Of a stretch of 37,345 bases of DNA, positions 1-9,285 are shown one piece after another. Source of the stretch: Ruminococcaceae bacterium UBA3323 (lineage in GTDB: Bacteria; Bacillota; Clostridia; Oscillospirales; Acutalibacteraceae); NCBI GenBank assembly GCA_002361935.1, contig DESD01000019.1:1-37345 (forward strand). The letters are read 5' to 3'. Both the position numbers and the translations under genes were made by a program. The first letter of the stretch is position 1. Each line of letters opens with the position of its first letter. The notes under the pieces were generated by a model. That model was not told the DNA's origin and made no database searches. It saw only the letters and a list, made by a program, of their open reading frames with translations.

Positions 1-2749
1 CTTTTGCACTTGGTGTCTGCAGCTTCTTTGTATTCTTTGCATTTACTGCTGCACTGTATGCAGACTTTATATTTCCCTTTACAGCTCTCATCTTATACGT
101 GTACTGCTTTCCGTATGCTGCTGTACCTGTTGTAAAGGATGTACCTGTTGTTGTTTTCATCAGCTTGTAGCTGCCGTCTGCCTGCTTGATGTAAAGCTCA
201 TACTTTTCTGCTTCGGCAACCTTGCCCCATGAAAGCTTAATCGTTCCGTTTGCATTTACGGCCGCTTTCAAAACCGGTGTTTTAAGACCTGTTGCTTTTA
301 TTGTTTCGGTCTTAGTGGCTTTACACTTTGTGCAGGTGTATGTTTTAACGCCTGCTGTTGTGGCAGTCGGTGCCTTCGTTACCTTGCCTGCATCCCATGT
401 ATGTTTACATTCTTTTTTAATGATAATGTTGCTTCTAAACTCAGTTCCATTATAATCGAACAAATAGGAATATCCATTGGGGTATTCGACCTTAGTTATA
501 TGTGGCTTACCATTTTCATACGAATAGCTGGAAAAGCCTTTTTCAATGCCGATTGCTTTTTTTGAAAAATTCTTATCCGGATAGGTTTCTTTAATTTTTT
601 TGATGACATAGTTATACATATCCTTATCGGAAACAGATGCCGGCACATTAATAACAGGCACAGAACTTCTGTTTTCCACTCGCCTTATGTCATAACAAAT
701 ACCATTTTTAAATATTGATATATATGATGCTTCACCTTCACCTATATTTAAACCAGGATCGCCTCCACCGGCTCTTGAAATCGGCAGAACAGTTATTGAA
801 GCATCATTAACAGCCTTTTCATAAGCTTTTATTGCCGCATTACGGAAATCCTTCCAAGCATCATCTGATTTTAAATAATCTAAATCAACTTCAACATACT
901 TTATATTCGGAGCCTTAAAATTTTTAATATACTGCTCATCTGTTTTGTTATATTTATCTGAGTTTTTGAATTTAACATTAACTGTTTTTATTTCTAACCA
1001 ATCCCAGGAATTTGGATTCAAGCTGTCTTCCATATAAACTGTTGCTTTGCGAAAATATTCATAGGAAGAGGGATTATACACTACTCGAATATGATATCTT
1101 TGCATATCAACATTTGCTTTAATGATATTCTTCAAGCTATTTTCAATGGATTGCTCTATTTCATCCATCTTATCTTCTGCATCTAATTCATTAAAATTAA
1201 CAGATACTGAATTCGGAAGAATGCTTTTGGATTTTTCGCAGATATTAAAATAATCAAGATATCCCGGATATTTGATTATTTCACCATTAATGTCATATTT
1301 ATATTCATAGTAATTATTGTATGCATATTGCTCAGCATAGGAGCCTTCTTCAACAATGAAAATCATATGCTTTCCATTGAGTATAAAGAATGTATTTTTT
1401 CCTATTCTTTTTACACTACTTGGTATCGTTATGCTTGTTAAACTTGTACATTCCTGAAACGCCCAATCCTCAATACTTGTTACACTATTTGGAATAGTTA
1501 TATTTGTTAAGCTTGTACAATCACAAAAAGTACCACTTTTAATTATTGATATATTATTTGAAAGAACTATATTTTTTACATTTTTGCAATCTGAAAATGC
1601 ATATATTCCCATACTTTTAACACTATTTGGAACTGTTACGCTTGTTAAACCTTTACAATCTTGAAATGCACTGCCTGCAATTGCAGTTGTTCCTGTTTTA
1701 ACTGAATACTTACCAGTCACCAACTCTTCGTCTGCCTTAATCAGACAACTACCTATATATAATACACCATCAGACCAATTATTTTTATTATCATAAAACT
1801 TTGTTCCTCCAAATGAGTCCGAATAAACATCTTTAATGTTCTTTGACATAGATATTTTGGATAAATTGGTGCACCCTCCAAAAGCATATCTTCCGATATC
1901 GGTTACACTATCAGGTATTGTTATATTATTCAAATACTCGCACCACTCGAATGACCCTGCTTTAATTTTTGTTACTGTATTAGGAATGGTAAATGAAATA
2001 TCCGTTTTTCCTGCAGGATATTGAATCAGCTCCGTTTTATTTTTATTATAAAGAACTCCGTTTTTTGATGAATAGTTTTTATTATTTACATCAACATTTA
2101 TACTTACTACACCACAGGAATAAAACGCATTGTCTGCAACGGTTACTATATTCTTACCAATATAAAAATCTTCAGATGCACGTACTTCTATTATATGATT
2201 CCCTATGTATAATATATCATTTTTCCAATTATTTTTGTAAATAGCTGTTCCTTGAAAGGCTGCACTGCCTATGCATTTTACACTGTCAGGCAACACTATA
2301 TTCGCCAAGCTGGAACAATCTAAAAAGGTACCGTCGCCAATGTTTAAAACACTGGTTGGAATTACAATGCTTTTTAAACTACTGCAACAATAAAATGCAT
2401 ACTCTCCTATGCTTGTTACACTGCTTGGAATTGTTATACTTGTTAAACTTGTGCATTCCTGAAAAGCCCAGCCTTCAATACTTGTTATACAATTTGGAAT
2501 TTCTATACTAATTATGCTTGTACACTCTCTGAAAGAGGAATTGCCAATAGATGTTACAGTATACCCATCTATTTTAGATGGAATTATAACATTTGATGCC
2601 GAACCGCTATACTTGTAAATTTCAACAGTGCCATCCTCAAGCAATGTATAATCATATTCATTACTATCTGCATAAGCAGAAAGTTCGATACCTGCTGTAA
2701 TGCTAAGAAGCATTATGACAGATAAAAATACCGATAAAACTTTTTTCAT
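1..2749 (-). CDS. Secreted BspA-type leucine-rich-repeat protein with Fn3 domain (C-terminus cut by window edge)
   Basis: I checked this frame by hand: it stays open from the ATG at 2749 to the window edge, giving about 916 residues without a stop. It begins with a signal peptide (MKKVLSVFLSVIMLLSITAG, cleavage near AYA). From about residue 30 to 450 come many repeats of the form IPxSVTSIGxxAFxxCxSLTSI, the BspA/LRR_5 pattern of surface adhesins. Residues about 460-760 form a segment I do not recognise. Then come a short HTWDxG...CTKC motif pair (about 770-805) and a fibronectin-III-like module (about 815-905). The product is therefore exported, probably cell-surface, and binding-type rather than enzymatic. 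A clear AAAGGAG site lies just upstream, inside the end of the preceding gene, so the two are likely co-transcribed. The anchor or C-terminus is outside the window. Confidence 0.88.
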   Translation of the reverse strand, partial: MKKVLSVFLSVIMLLSITAGIELSAYADSNEYDYTLLEDGTVEIYKYSGSASNVIIPSKIDGYTVTSIGNSSFRECTSIISIEIPNCITSIEGWAFQECTSLTSITIPSSVTSIGEYAFYCCSSLKSIVIPTSVLNIGDGTFLDCSSLANIVLPDSVKCIGSAAFQGTAIYKNNWKNDILYIGNHIIEVRASEDFYIGKNIVTVADNAFYSCGVVSINVDVNNKNYSSKNGVLYNKNKTELIQYPAGKTDISFTIPNTVTKIKAGSFEWCEYLNNITIPDSVTDIGRYAFGGCTNLSKISMSKNIKDVYSDSFGGTKFYDNKNNWSDGVLYIGSCLIKADEELVTGKYSVKTGTTAIAGSAFQDCKGLTSVTVPNSVKSMGIYAFSDCKNVKNIVLSNNISIIKSGTFCDCTSLTNITIPNSVTSIEDWAFQECTSLTSITIPSSVKRIGKNTFFILNGKHMIFIVEEGSYAEQYAYNNYYEYKYDINGEIIKYPGYLDYFNICEKSKSILPNSVSVNFNELDAEDKMDEIEQSIENSLKNIIKANVDMQRYHIRVVYNPSSYEYFRKATVYMEDSLNPNSWDWLEIKTVNVKFKNSDKYNKTDEQYIKNFKAPNIKYVEVDLDYLKSDDAWKDFRNAAIKAYEKAVNDASITVLPISRAGGGDPGLNIGEGEASYISIFKNGICYDIRRVENRSSVPVINVPASVSDKDMYNYVIKKIKETYPDKNFSKKAIGIEKGFSSYSYENGKPHITKVEYPNGYSYLFDYNGTEFRSNIIIKKECKHTWDAGKVTKAPTATTAGVKTYTCTKCKATKTETIKATGLKTPVLKAAVNANGTIKLSWGKVAEAEKYELYIKQADGSYKLMKTTTGTSFTTGTAAYGKQYTYKMRAVKGNIKSAYSAAVNAKNTKKLQTPSAK

Positions 2750-2752
2750 ATT

Positions 2753-3220
2753 TTATTCTCCTTTAAATTCTTTTGCACAATTCAACGTTGCATCAATAAG
2801 AAACTGACGATGTACTCTTTCGAGAGTATGTCTTGCAACAATATCTTTCTTTGTAATTCTTGCAGGTAAACTTTTGTCATCAGAAAAGCATTTAACTTTT
2901 TCAACTCTTCTTGCTACAATTATATCATCAATAAAACAATCCTTTTGATATTCTAAGGAATCATAAACTTTATCATCAACTATTCTTAAAAGATAAATTT
3001 CATTTTTATTTTTAGGATTTTTTGTCCAGACTAAATCGCCTTTTTTCATTCTGTTTAAATTATTTATTGCCGCCTTGAAATTTGGATTTTCTCTTGATTT
3101 TTCACTGCCCCATCCGATTGAAATGATTTTATTTCTCATACAGGTTTCAAACTTTATATCATCATTTTTATCGTGGTTTGCCCTATTGTCTTTTAAATTG
3201 ACAATATATACATTTGCCAT
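2753..3220 (-). CDS. Small EVE/PUA-like domain protein (putative)
   Basis: The product has 155 residues. The start is the ATG at 3220, with GGGAGG 7 bases upstream; the frame extends to 3253 but that stretch lacks a ribosome binding site. The protein has no signal peptide or membrane segment. It opens MANVYIVNLKDNR, has an IGWG motif at 35-38 and MKKGDLVWTKNP at 58-69, then a strand-rich half (EIYLLRIVDD, DDIIVARRVEKV). This layout resembles EVE-like/PUA-superfamily domains that read modified bases and occur alone or fused to restriction nucleases. The match is by eye and distant. The stop lies 3 bp before the LRR gene, so the two form a pair. Expression should be controlled by the operator pair at 3263-3305. 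Alternative: an uncharacterised PUA-fold RNA-binding protein. Confidence 0.6.
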   Translation of the reverse strand: MANVYIVNLKDNRANHDKNDDIKFETCMRNKIISIGWGSEKSRENPNFKAAINNLNRMKKGDLVWTKNPKNKNEIYLLRIVDDKVYDSLEYQKDCFIDDIIVARRVEKVKCFSDDKSLPARITKKDIVARHTLERVHRQFLIDATLNCAKEFKGE

Positions 3221-3258
3221 AAAATACCTCCCGAATTTAATAATATAATTCAATTCTC

Positions 3259-3287
3259 AGTTTACACCAAATATAGTGTAAAGTCAA
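3259..3287 (-). promoter_or_regulatory. Candidate promoter of the EVE-like/LRR pair
   Basis: On the minus strand TTGACT (3287-3282) is followed after 17 bases by TAAACT (3264-3259). The left operator-like site fills the spacer and touches the -10 box, so a bound regulator would block it. Confidence 0.55.
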
Positions 3288-3305
3288 TACACTATATTTG
3301 GTGTA
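3263..3305. promoter_or_regulatory. Paired 18-bp operator-like inverted repeat between divergent genes
   Basis: TACACCAAATATAGTGTA (3263-3280) and its exact reverse complement TACACTATATTTGGTGTA (3288-3305) are separated by 7 bp. Each 18-mer is itself a palindrome in its outer arms (TACAC...GTGTA). This is the usual architecture of two dimer sites for a small XRE repressor. They sit between the XRE gene and the EVE-like gene and overlap the promoter of the latter. Autoregulation of both divergent units is inferred. Confidence 0.8.
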
Positions 3306-3344
3306 TTGTAAAATTCTTTTATATGAATCATATGGAGGAATTAT

Positions 3345-3551
3345 ATGAAAACCTATGTTGAAATTATCAAGGATTTACGGGAAGACCATGATTTAACGCA
3401 AAAGCAGGTTGCTGATTATCTTGGCACAACACAGCAGGTTTATTCAAGATATGAAAAAGGAGAAAATGAGATTCCCGTTAGACATATAATTGCTCTTTGC
3501 AAATACTATAAGGTATCAGCAGATTATCTTTTAGGACTCAAGAATAAATAA
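3345..3551 (+). CDS. XRE-family helix-turn-helix regulator
   Basis: A 68-residue protein that is one Cro/C1-type HTH domain and nothing else. Helices 2-3 read LTQKQVADYLGTTQQVYSRYE (split around residues 17-37), followed by the family's typical tail VSADYLLGLKNK. The ATG at 3345 has GGAGG at 3334-3338. It is transcribed away from the EVE-like/LRR pair, and the perfect operator pair lies between them, so it most likely represses both itself and that pair. It is the only regulator in this AT-rich block. Single-domain XRE proteins of this size also serve as antitoxins or phage-type repressors, but no toxin gene was recognised nearby. It ends just before a strong hairpin. Confidence 0.9.
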   Translation: MKTYVEIIKDLREDHDLTQKQVADYLGTTQQVYSRYEKGENEIPVRHIIALCKYYKVSADYLLGLKNK

Positions 3552-3567
3552 AAAATAAGCGGATAAT

Positions 3568-3613
3568 ATGATATACACCCCAAAAGTTTTCTGACTTTTG
3601 GGGTGTATATCAT
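3568..3613. terminator. Bidirectional terminator between XRE gene and trpS
   Basis: A perfect 19-bp stem (3568-3586 with 3595-3613) closes an 8-base loop. It lies between converging genes and is unusually long for a terminator. The T-tracts on either side are weak (TTCAACTATTCTTTT on the plus side). Confidence 0.75.
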
Positions 3614-3634
3614 TTCAACTATTCTTTTAATTTA

Positions 3635-4642
3635 TTATAATAAAAATCCGATTTTTTTCATTGCCTTATTCAGCGTTCTGCCTGCAATGCGGGAAGCAAA
3701 ATCTGCGCCGTTTTTCTGGCATTCTGTAAGATACGCCTTATCATTCATAAGCTGTTTGAATTTTTCCTGAACAGGTTTTAATTCCTCAACAACCGCTTCG
3801 CCGACAGCAACCTTGAAGTCACCGTAGCCCTTACCTGAAAAATCACCTTCAATCTTTTCAAAGCTATCGCCCGTAACAGCAGAATAGATTGTCATTAAAT
3901 TATTGATTCCGTCCTTGCCCTCTGCATAACGAACGCTCATTTCGCTGTCTGTTACGGCAGACTTAAACTTTTTCATAATCACATTCGGTTCATCGGTTAA
4001 ATAAACCGTTCCCTTAGGATTCGGGTCTGATTTGCTCATTTTTCTTGTTGGATCGGCAAGGCTCATAACCCTTGCACCATTCTTCTGAATAACAGGCTCC
4101 GGCACTGTAAACACATTGCCGTAAACACCATTGAAACGGTTTGCAATATCACGGCAGATTTCAACATGCTGCTTCTGATCTGCACCAACAGGAACAACAT
4201 CGGCCTGATAAAGCAGAATATCGGCAGCCATAAGGCAGGGATAAGTAAACAGGCCTGCATTAACATTATCGCTGTGCTGCGCAGATTTATCCTTAAACTG
4301 TGTCATCCTGCTGAGCTCGCCGAACTGTGTATAGCAATTCAGAAGCCATGCAAGCTGAGAATGAGCCGGAACATGGGACTGAACAAATAATATTCCTTTA
4401 TTGGGATCAAGACCGATTGCAAGAAGCATTGCATACAGCTCCATCGTTTGCTGTCTTAATTTTTTAGGCTCCTGACGAACAGTAATCGAATGCAAATCCG
4501 CAACGCCGTAAATTGTATCATATTCCTCCTGAAAGGACGGCCAGCCCTTCATTGCGCCAAGATAATTTCCAAGCGTAGGAACAGAGGTTGGCTGAATTAA
4601 CGACAGGCTTCTTTTCTTTCTTTCAATTTTGTTTTCTTCCAT
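3635..4642 (-). CDS. trpS: Tryptophanyl-tRNA synthetase
   Basis: A 335-residue class Ic aminoacyl-tRNA synthetase that charges tRNA-Trp in the cytoplasm. The nucleotide-binding signature is QPTSVPTLGNYLGAM near the N-terminus; a Thr replaces the His of HIGH, as in the Bacillus enzyme. The KMSKS loop is present as RKMSKSDPN (about residue 200). GADQKQH and the tryptophan-pocket region are also recognisable, and the length is normal. I chose the ATG at 4642 because AAAGGTG sits 6 bases before it; a GTG at 4651 in the same frame would overlap that site. It is the last gene of the glyA-tag operon, 11 bp after the aminotransferase stop. No T-box leader precedes it, so any tryptophan control would have to act on the whole operon. 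Confidence 0.95.
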   Translation of the reverse strand: MEENKIERKKRSLSLIQPTSVPTLGNYLGAMKGWPSFQEEYDTIYGVADLHSITVRQEPKKLRQQTMELYAMLLAIGLDPNKGILFVQSHVPAHSQLAWLLNCYTQFGELSRMTQFKDKSAQHSDNVNAGLFTYPCLMAADILLYQADVVPVGADQKQHVEICRDIANRFNGVYGNVFTVPEPVIQKNGARVMSLADPTRKMSKSDPNPKGTVYLTDEPNVIMKKFKSAVTDSEMSVRYAEGKDGINNLMTIYSAVTGDSFEKIEGDFSGKGYGDFKVAVGEAVVEELKPVQEKFKQLMNDKAYLTECQKNGADFASRIAGRTLNKAMKKIGFLL

Positions 4643-4653
4643 TATTTTCACCT

Positions 4654-5841
4654 TTACATATATTCTTTCGCAATTTCACCCATTATCTTAACACCCTTAA
4701 CAATATCTTCATCCGACGGTGTAGAGAAATTCAGGCGGATATAGCTGCACGGCTTTGTATCATCAAGCATAAATGCCGTGCCCGGCACAACTGCCACATT
4801 CTGTTTTAAAAGCTTATTTACATATTCAAGCATATCAACATGTTCGGGCAGCTTTGCCCAGATAAACAAGCCGCCCTGCGGTCTTACATAAGTGATAAAA
4901 CCTTTACAGTATTCATCAAGACAGCCGCACATTAAATTAAGCTTTCTGCGGTATACCTTTTTGATATTTTCAATATGCGCATCAACATCATATTCATCAA
5001 ACCAACGGGAAACAATCATCTGATTGAGCACACCCGTATGAACATCGGAAACCTGCTTTCCGATTGTAAACGCACCTGCTATTTTTTTAGGAACAACGGC
5101 ATATGCAACTCTGATACCCGGAGCAAGAATTTTTGAAAATGAGCCTGCATAAACAACAATACCATCTGTATCCATACTTTTAACAGACGGAACATCATCG
5201 CCCTCAACCCTTAATTTCCCGTATGGATTATCCTCAAGAATAACAAGGTTGTTTTCCTTGGCAAGCGCATACATTTTTTTACGTTTTTCAAGGCTTAAGG
5301 TTGTTCCGCCGGGATTCTGAAAATTAGGAATTGTATAGATAAATTTAGCATCGGGGCTCTTTTTTATTGCTTCTTCAAGTGCTTCCGTATTCATTCCGTC
5401 TTCATCAATGGGAACACCCACAAGATTACAGCCGTGGGAACGGAAAGCATTGAGCGAGCCGATAAAGGACGGATCTTCACAGATTATCGAATCCCCCTCT
5501 GCGGCAAGAACACGGGTTGTAATATCCATAACCTGCGTACCGCCCGAGGTAATGATAACAACATCCTCGTCGCTTCCGATATTTTCCTTTTCCTTAAGCC
5601 AGTTTTTAACCTGCTCCCTCAGAGGCTCATATCCTTCCGATACGCCGTAAACAAGAGCAGAAACAGGATTTTCACTTAAAATCCTGTTTGACAGCACCTG
5701 AACCTCTTCACAGGGGAAGGCTTCAACAGCAGGAGAACCGCCGGCAAAGGCAATCATTCCCGGCTGATTTGTCTGCTTTAATATTTCCCTTACTGCCGAG
5801 GGTTTCATATTTGCAAATTTTTTAGATACCTGGTAACTCAT
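4654..5841 (-). CDS. PLP-dependent aminotransferase, fold type I (2-aminoadipate/aromatic type)
   Basis: A 395-residue cytoplasmic transaminase. The PLP lysine is K237 in GSFSKILAPGIR. The cofactor-contacting residues lie in IPNFQNPGG (N176) and LEDNPYG (D204, Y207), and a C-terminal YIRLNF holds the carboxylate-binding Arg. The family is the stand-alone aminotransferase relative of MocR/LysN (COG1167), whose members use 2-aminoadipate, kynurenine, aromatic or branched-chain amino acids. The substrate cannot be told from sequence. The adjacency to trpS makes an aromatic amino acid attractive but unproven. The ATG at 5841 has a modest GGAAAG site. It lies in the operon between the large glycerophosphotransferase and trpS. 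Confidence 0.88.
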   Translation of the reverse strand: MSYQVSKKFANMKPSAVREILKQTNQPGMIAFAGGSPAVEAFPCEEVQVLSNRILSENPVSALVYGVSEGYEPLREQVKNWLKEKENIGSDEDVVIITSGGTQVMDITTRVLAAEGDSIICEDPSFIGSLNAFRSHGCNLVGVPIDEDGMNTEALEEAIKKSPDAKFIYTIPNFQNPGGTTLSLEKRKKMYALAKENNLVILEDNPYGKLRVEGDDVPSVKSMDTDGIVVYAGSFSKILAPGIRVAYAVVPKKIAGAFTIGKQVSDVHTGVLNQMIVSRWFDEYDVDAHIENIKKVYRRKLNLMCGCLDEYCKGFITYVRPQGGLFIWAKLPEHVDMLEYVNKLLKQNVAVVPGTAFMLDDTKPCSYIRLNFSTPSDEDIVKGVKIMGEIAKEYM

Positions 5842-5859
5842 TTTCTTTTCTTTCCAACA

Positions 5860-8800
5860 TCAGATTAAATTATCTTCTTTCAAAAAGGCAATCAGCCTTT
5901 CCGTGTTTTTGCCATCCCGAAACTGAACAATATGCGAATAATTTTCAATATATTTATCCTTTTGAGGATTATCATAATTATCTCTTATTGCTTCGGAAAG
6001 GCCATCTGTATTATAAAAATAATCTCCGTAAACATTTTCTTCATTAAGCATAAGCTTTGTTGACGGACCATACTGCGACATACAGAAATCCTTTTCCTCC
6101 CAATAGAAAATCACCCTTGCACCTCTATAAAACGCATCATACGCAATAGAGGAATAATCGGTTATGAGAACCCGTGTCTGCTGCAGAATATCATCATATC
6201 TGGCATCCATAGCCAGCTTATCGGAAATAGGGCTGTTCAGCTCACGAAGCTCATTCGCAATAAGCGGATGCGGAAGAACAACAACCTTCTCCTTTAAGTC
6301 ATCGGGAACACTGTTATAAATCTTCATAACCATTTTGTAATAGGCTGTTTCGGTAAAATCATCACGTGCAGCATTTATTTCCCAAGGACGCCAGGTTGGC
6401 ATAATGGCAATTTTATCCGCATCGGGAGATAAGAAATTCCTGTCAAACTTAGGAAGACCCGTTATATACAAATCCTCATCAAAATGACCGCCGAGCTCAA
6501 CAAAATGATTTGCTTCGGCAACGGAAGAAACAATAACCCGGTATTTTCCTTTAAGCTCCTTACGGTTAAACATGCTTCGGGATTCACTGTTGAGCGAAAC
6601 CATATACATAACACCATGCTGAAGAAATACATAATTCAGATTTTTATCGGCAATTTTCTTCAGCGCAAGTACATTAAAGGTTTTTAAATCTATTGCATGA
6701 ACCAACGCTTCCGTGCCGATAAAGGTTTTTGCCTTAAAGAAATAAAGATAATGCTTAAAGGTATATTTATAAATAATATTGGCTCTGTACTTTTCGGGAA
6801 TTCTGTCAATATACTGATAATTCCTGTCAACTATGAAATAGGCATTATGATAGCCGTTATCAATCAGCTTTTCAAAGGTTACGCTTGCACTTTCTTCATA
6901 TTTTGAAGAATTCTTTTCATAAAGAAGAACCAGCTTTTTGGCCTTGCTGCTCCGCCAAAGCACCGCAAGTGCGAATGCGGCAGCCTGTTTAAATCTTTCA
7001 ATCAGCTTATCTGTTGTATTAAAAGACCTGATATAAACATTCAGATTATTATTTACAGACTGACGGAAAATTGCAACCGTATCTGTTTTTTTGTCATGAA
7101 GCATAGCACTTCTGAGTCCGAAAAACATGGAGCCGAGGGGTGCAAAATAATATGCATGGCACTGAACAATTTTATCAAATCTGTTTTTATAGCAAATCAT
7201 AACCTTGCAGTTGGAAGGCATATCAACAAGCTTTTCAAGCGGAACTTCAAAGGATATAATTCCCCAATGCTTTTTGCTTTTTCTTTTTTTATTGCCGATT
7301 ATTCTAAAATCAAATTCTTCATCACCTATGCAAAGAAATGTATCTTTCATGGATATTTCAACGGGTGTTTTGAATTTGAACAGGCTTACACACTTAAGCT
7401 TTTTTGAAGAAGAAAAATAAAACGGAATTACATTTTTAAATTTTGATAATCTTCGGTATGTATCATTTGCATATACATCCTCGGCTCTGTTCTTAATATA
7501 AAGCTCATTTTCCTTTTCAAAATTGTCTATTTCCGAAAAGCCGTAATATTTTTCTGATTTTTTCGTAAATTTCTCTAAATACCTGTTGATTTTTGATTTC
7601 AGAAAGAAGTCCCCGTGGCGCACATTATACTTTTCACCGGTAAGTTTGGAAAGAATACCTGCTTCAATATAGTTACTGCTTGTAAAGTCAACAACCTTTA
7701 CGGGCGTTAAGGAGTAAAAACGGCGCTTTGCTTCTTTTTCAAAGAATCTGTCCAGCTTTTCCGATGGCTTTGCTTTATTGAAAAGGCCATGAAGCACAAT
7801 GGAAAATACCTCTTTTTTATTATATTGATACGCTGTTAAAAGCCCCATAAAGTCTGCTTTGCCGTCAAGAGAATTAACAAACGCTTTCTTTTCCGAATCA
7901 AAGGTTTTCGCATAAACAACGATATGCTTATTCTGAGGATTTTCTTCTATATAATTTTCAATGCCGTCATAATATACAGGATTAAGATCTCCGGCATAAA
8001 TCAGACTGAGATTATCGGCGGAATTGTGTTTCTTAATTTCAAACTTATCTGTTTTTCCGTCAATCATCAAACTGAATAAGTCGGCACACTGTGTCTTTGA
8101 ACCGTTCGGGCAGTATTCCGAAACAAATGCCGAATAATCCCCTGCCGGCTTTTTCATTTCCGATATAGTATCATCAACATTTTCGGTAATCGGAAACGGC
8201 AGTTCCTCAAAGGGCATATATGTACCGCGGGAGGTTAAATACTTTTCCTTATCATAGGCATAAAGAATAATTTGCTTACCCGTAACAGCATAATCAAAAA
8301 ATACGCTTGAATAATCGGTAACAAGACCATCACAGGCATTCAGCACCTCGTAAGTATCATACTCCTCGGGGAAATAAGCAACATGCCTGAATGCAGAGCA
8401 ATTGATATTGCTTGAAAGCAGGAAATGAAGATTAACAAGAAGGATTGTATTATCATCAAGCTTTTCATCAAATTCCTTCAGAATTTTGATGGTTGACTTA
8501 ATCTGATTTTTAGTATCTGCCTTTCTTCCCATGCCACGCCATGTAGGCATATAGGCAAAAACATTTTTGCCCTCATAGCCGAGAGTCTTTTTCATTTCTT
8601 CGCCCTGCGTTTTATCATAGAAAACATAATTTCTCGGATAATTTGCAATAAGCGAATGACCGCTGAATATATCCTTTAAATAATAATCCTCCATAAAAAC
8701 ATTATATGTAAATGCATTAGGGAAGAGCGCATAATCACTCATAAGATAATTTTTTTGAATATTAGCAAGCGAGCCAAGATTGGATTTATCCGATTTGCCA

Positions 8801-9276
8801 AGCGTTTTCAGGGGCGTACCATGCCACGTGTTCAAAAAAATCTGCTCATCCCTTTTCAGAAAATACGGAGGGAATGAATTATCGGTTGCAATATACTTTG
8901 CCGTAGCAAGATATCTGCAATATGTATTGGAATTTCTGATGACAAGTTCAACATTCTCAAAGCCATATACATCAAAAATTCTCTTTTTCGCCTTTTCAAT
9001 GGTTTTTTGTGTAACTACAAAAACGCATTTATAGCCCTTAAAGCGAGGATTTGTTGAGATTTCTTTAAGCATGGAAAACATATTTCCATTAATATTAGAG
9101 CCTTGCCCGCCCTCAAGCAAAACAAGCCTATCATCAACAGGAAGCTCCGAATAGCTTAAATAAGACATATTAACATTTTTACTTAATTCTTTAAACTTAT
9201 CAAGTATTCGTTTTATCAATGAGCCACATCCTCTCAAAAGTTTTATGAAAACAATGGTTTTACCCAAATAAGACAA
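5860..9276 (-). CDS. Double-domain CDP-glycerol glycerophosphotransferase (teichoic acid polymerase type)
   Basis: A 1138-residue protein with two Glyphos_transf domains. The first (about 45-420) has NTWHGTPLKTLGK (His152), YMPTWRG and VTDYSSVFFDYA (320-330). The second (about 760-1125) has LQHGVMYMVSL (about 885), IMPTWRPWE, LPHPL and ITDYSSIAYDAF (about 1040). About 330 residues of unassigned sequence separate them. The family transfers glycerol-phosphate from CDP-glycerol to a membrane-linked acceptor at the inner face of the membrane. Two complete active sites suggest a polymerase or a two-step primase/polymerase; ordinary TagF has one. The start is uncertain: the TTG at 9276 has no clear ribosome site, a TTG at 9219 has AGAGGA in front, and the first in-frame ATG is at 9168. 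It follows tagD by 9 bp. Confidence 0.9.
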   Translation of the reverse strand: MSYLGKTIVFIKLLRGCGSLIKRILDKFKELSKNVNMSYLSYSELPVDDRLVLLEGGQGSNINGNMFSMLKEISTNPRFKGYKCVFVVTQKTIEKAKKRIFDVYGFENVELVIRNSNTYCRYLATAKYIATDNSFPPYFLKRDEQIFLNTWHGTPLKTLGKSDKSNLGSLANIQKNYLMSDYALFPNAFTYNVFMEDYYLKDIFSGHSLIANYPRNYVFYDKTQGEEMKKTLGYEGKNVFAYMPTWRGMGRKADTKNQIKSTIKILKEFDEKLDDNTILLVNLHFLLSSNINCSAFRHVAYFPEEYDTYEVLNACDGLVTDYSSVFFDYAVTGKQIILYAYDKEKYLTSRGTYMPFEELPFPITENVDDTISEMKKPAGDYSAFVSEYCPNGSKTQCADLFSLMIDGKTDKFEIKKHNSADNLSLIYAGDLNPVYYDGIENYIEENPQNKHIVVYAKTFDSEKKAFVNSLDGKADFMGLLTAYQYNKKEVFSIVLHGLFNKAKPSEKLDRFFEKEAKRRFYSLTPVKVVDFTSSNYIEAGILSKLTGEKYNVRHGDFFLKSKINRYLEKFTKKSEKYYGFSEIDNFEKENELYIKNRAEDVYANDTYRRLSKFKNVIPFYFSSSKKLKCVSLFKFKTPVEISMKDTFLCIGDEEFDFRIIGNKKRKSKKHWGIISFEVPLEKLVDMPSNCKVMICYKNRFDKIVQCHAYYFAPLGSMFFGLRSAMLHDKKTDTVAIFRQSVNNNLNVYIRSFNTTDKLIERFKQAAAFALAVLWRSSKAKKLVLLYEKNSSKYEESASVTFEKLIDNGYHNAYFIVDRNYQYIDRIPEKYRANIIYKYTFKHYLYFFKAKTFIGTEALVHAIDLKTFNVLALKKIADKNLNYVFLQHGVMYMVSLNSESRSMFNRKELKGKYRVIVSSVAEANHFVELGGHFDEDLYITGLPKFDRNFLSPDADKIAIMPTWRPWEINAARDDFTETAYYKMVMKIYNSVPDDLKEKVVVLPHPLIANELRELNSPISDKLAMDARYDDILQQTRVLITDYSSIAYDAFYRGARVIFYWEEKDFCMSQYGPSTKLMLNEENVYGDYFYNTDGLSEAIRDNYDNPQKDKYIENYSHIVQFRDGKNTERLIAFLKEDNLI

Positions 9277-9285
9277 GCACTTAGC

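Noticed and set aside
1..2749. Repetitive LRR coding region as a CRISPR or DNA repeat array
   Set aside because: Periodicity is in the protein (LRR repeats of about 23 residues) and the DNA copies vary; there are no spacers between identical repeats.
3345..3551. XRE gene as the antitoxin of a toxin-antitoxin pair
   Set aside because: The divergent partner does not resemble a known toxin and is encoded head-to-head rather than in the same operon. Left as a remote alternative.
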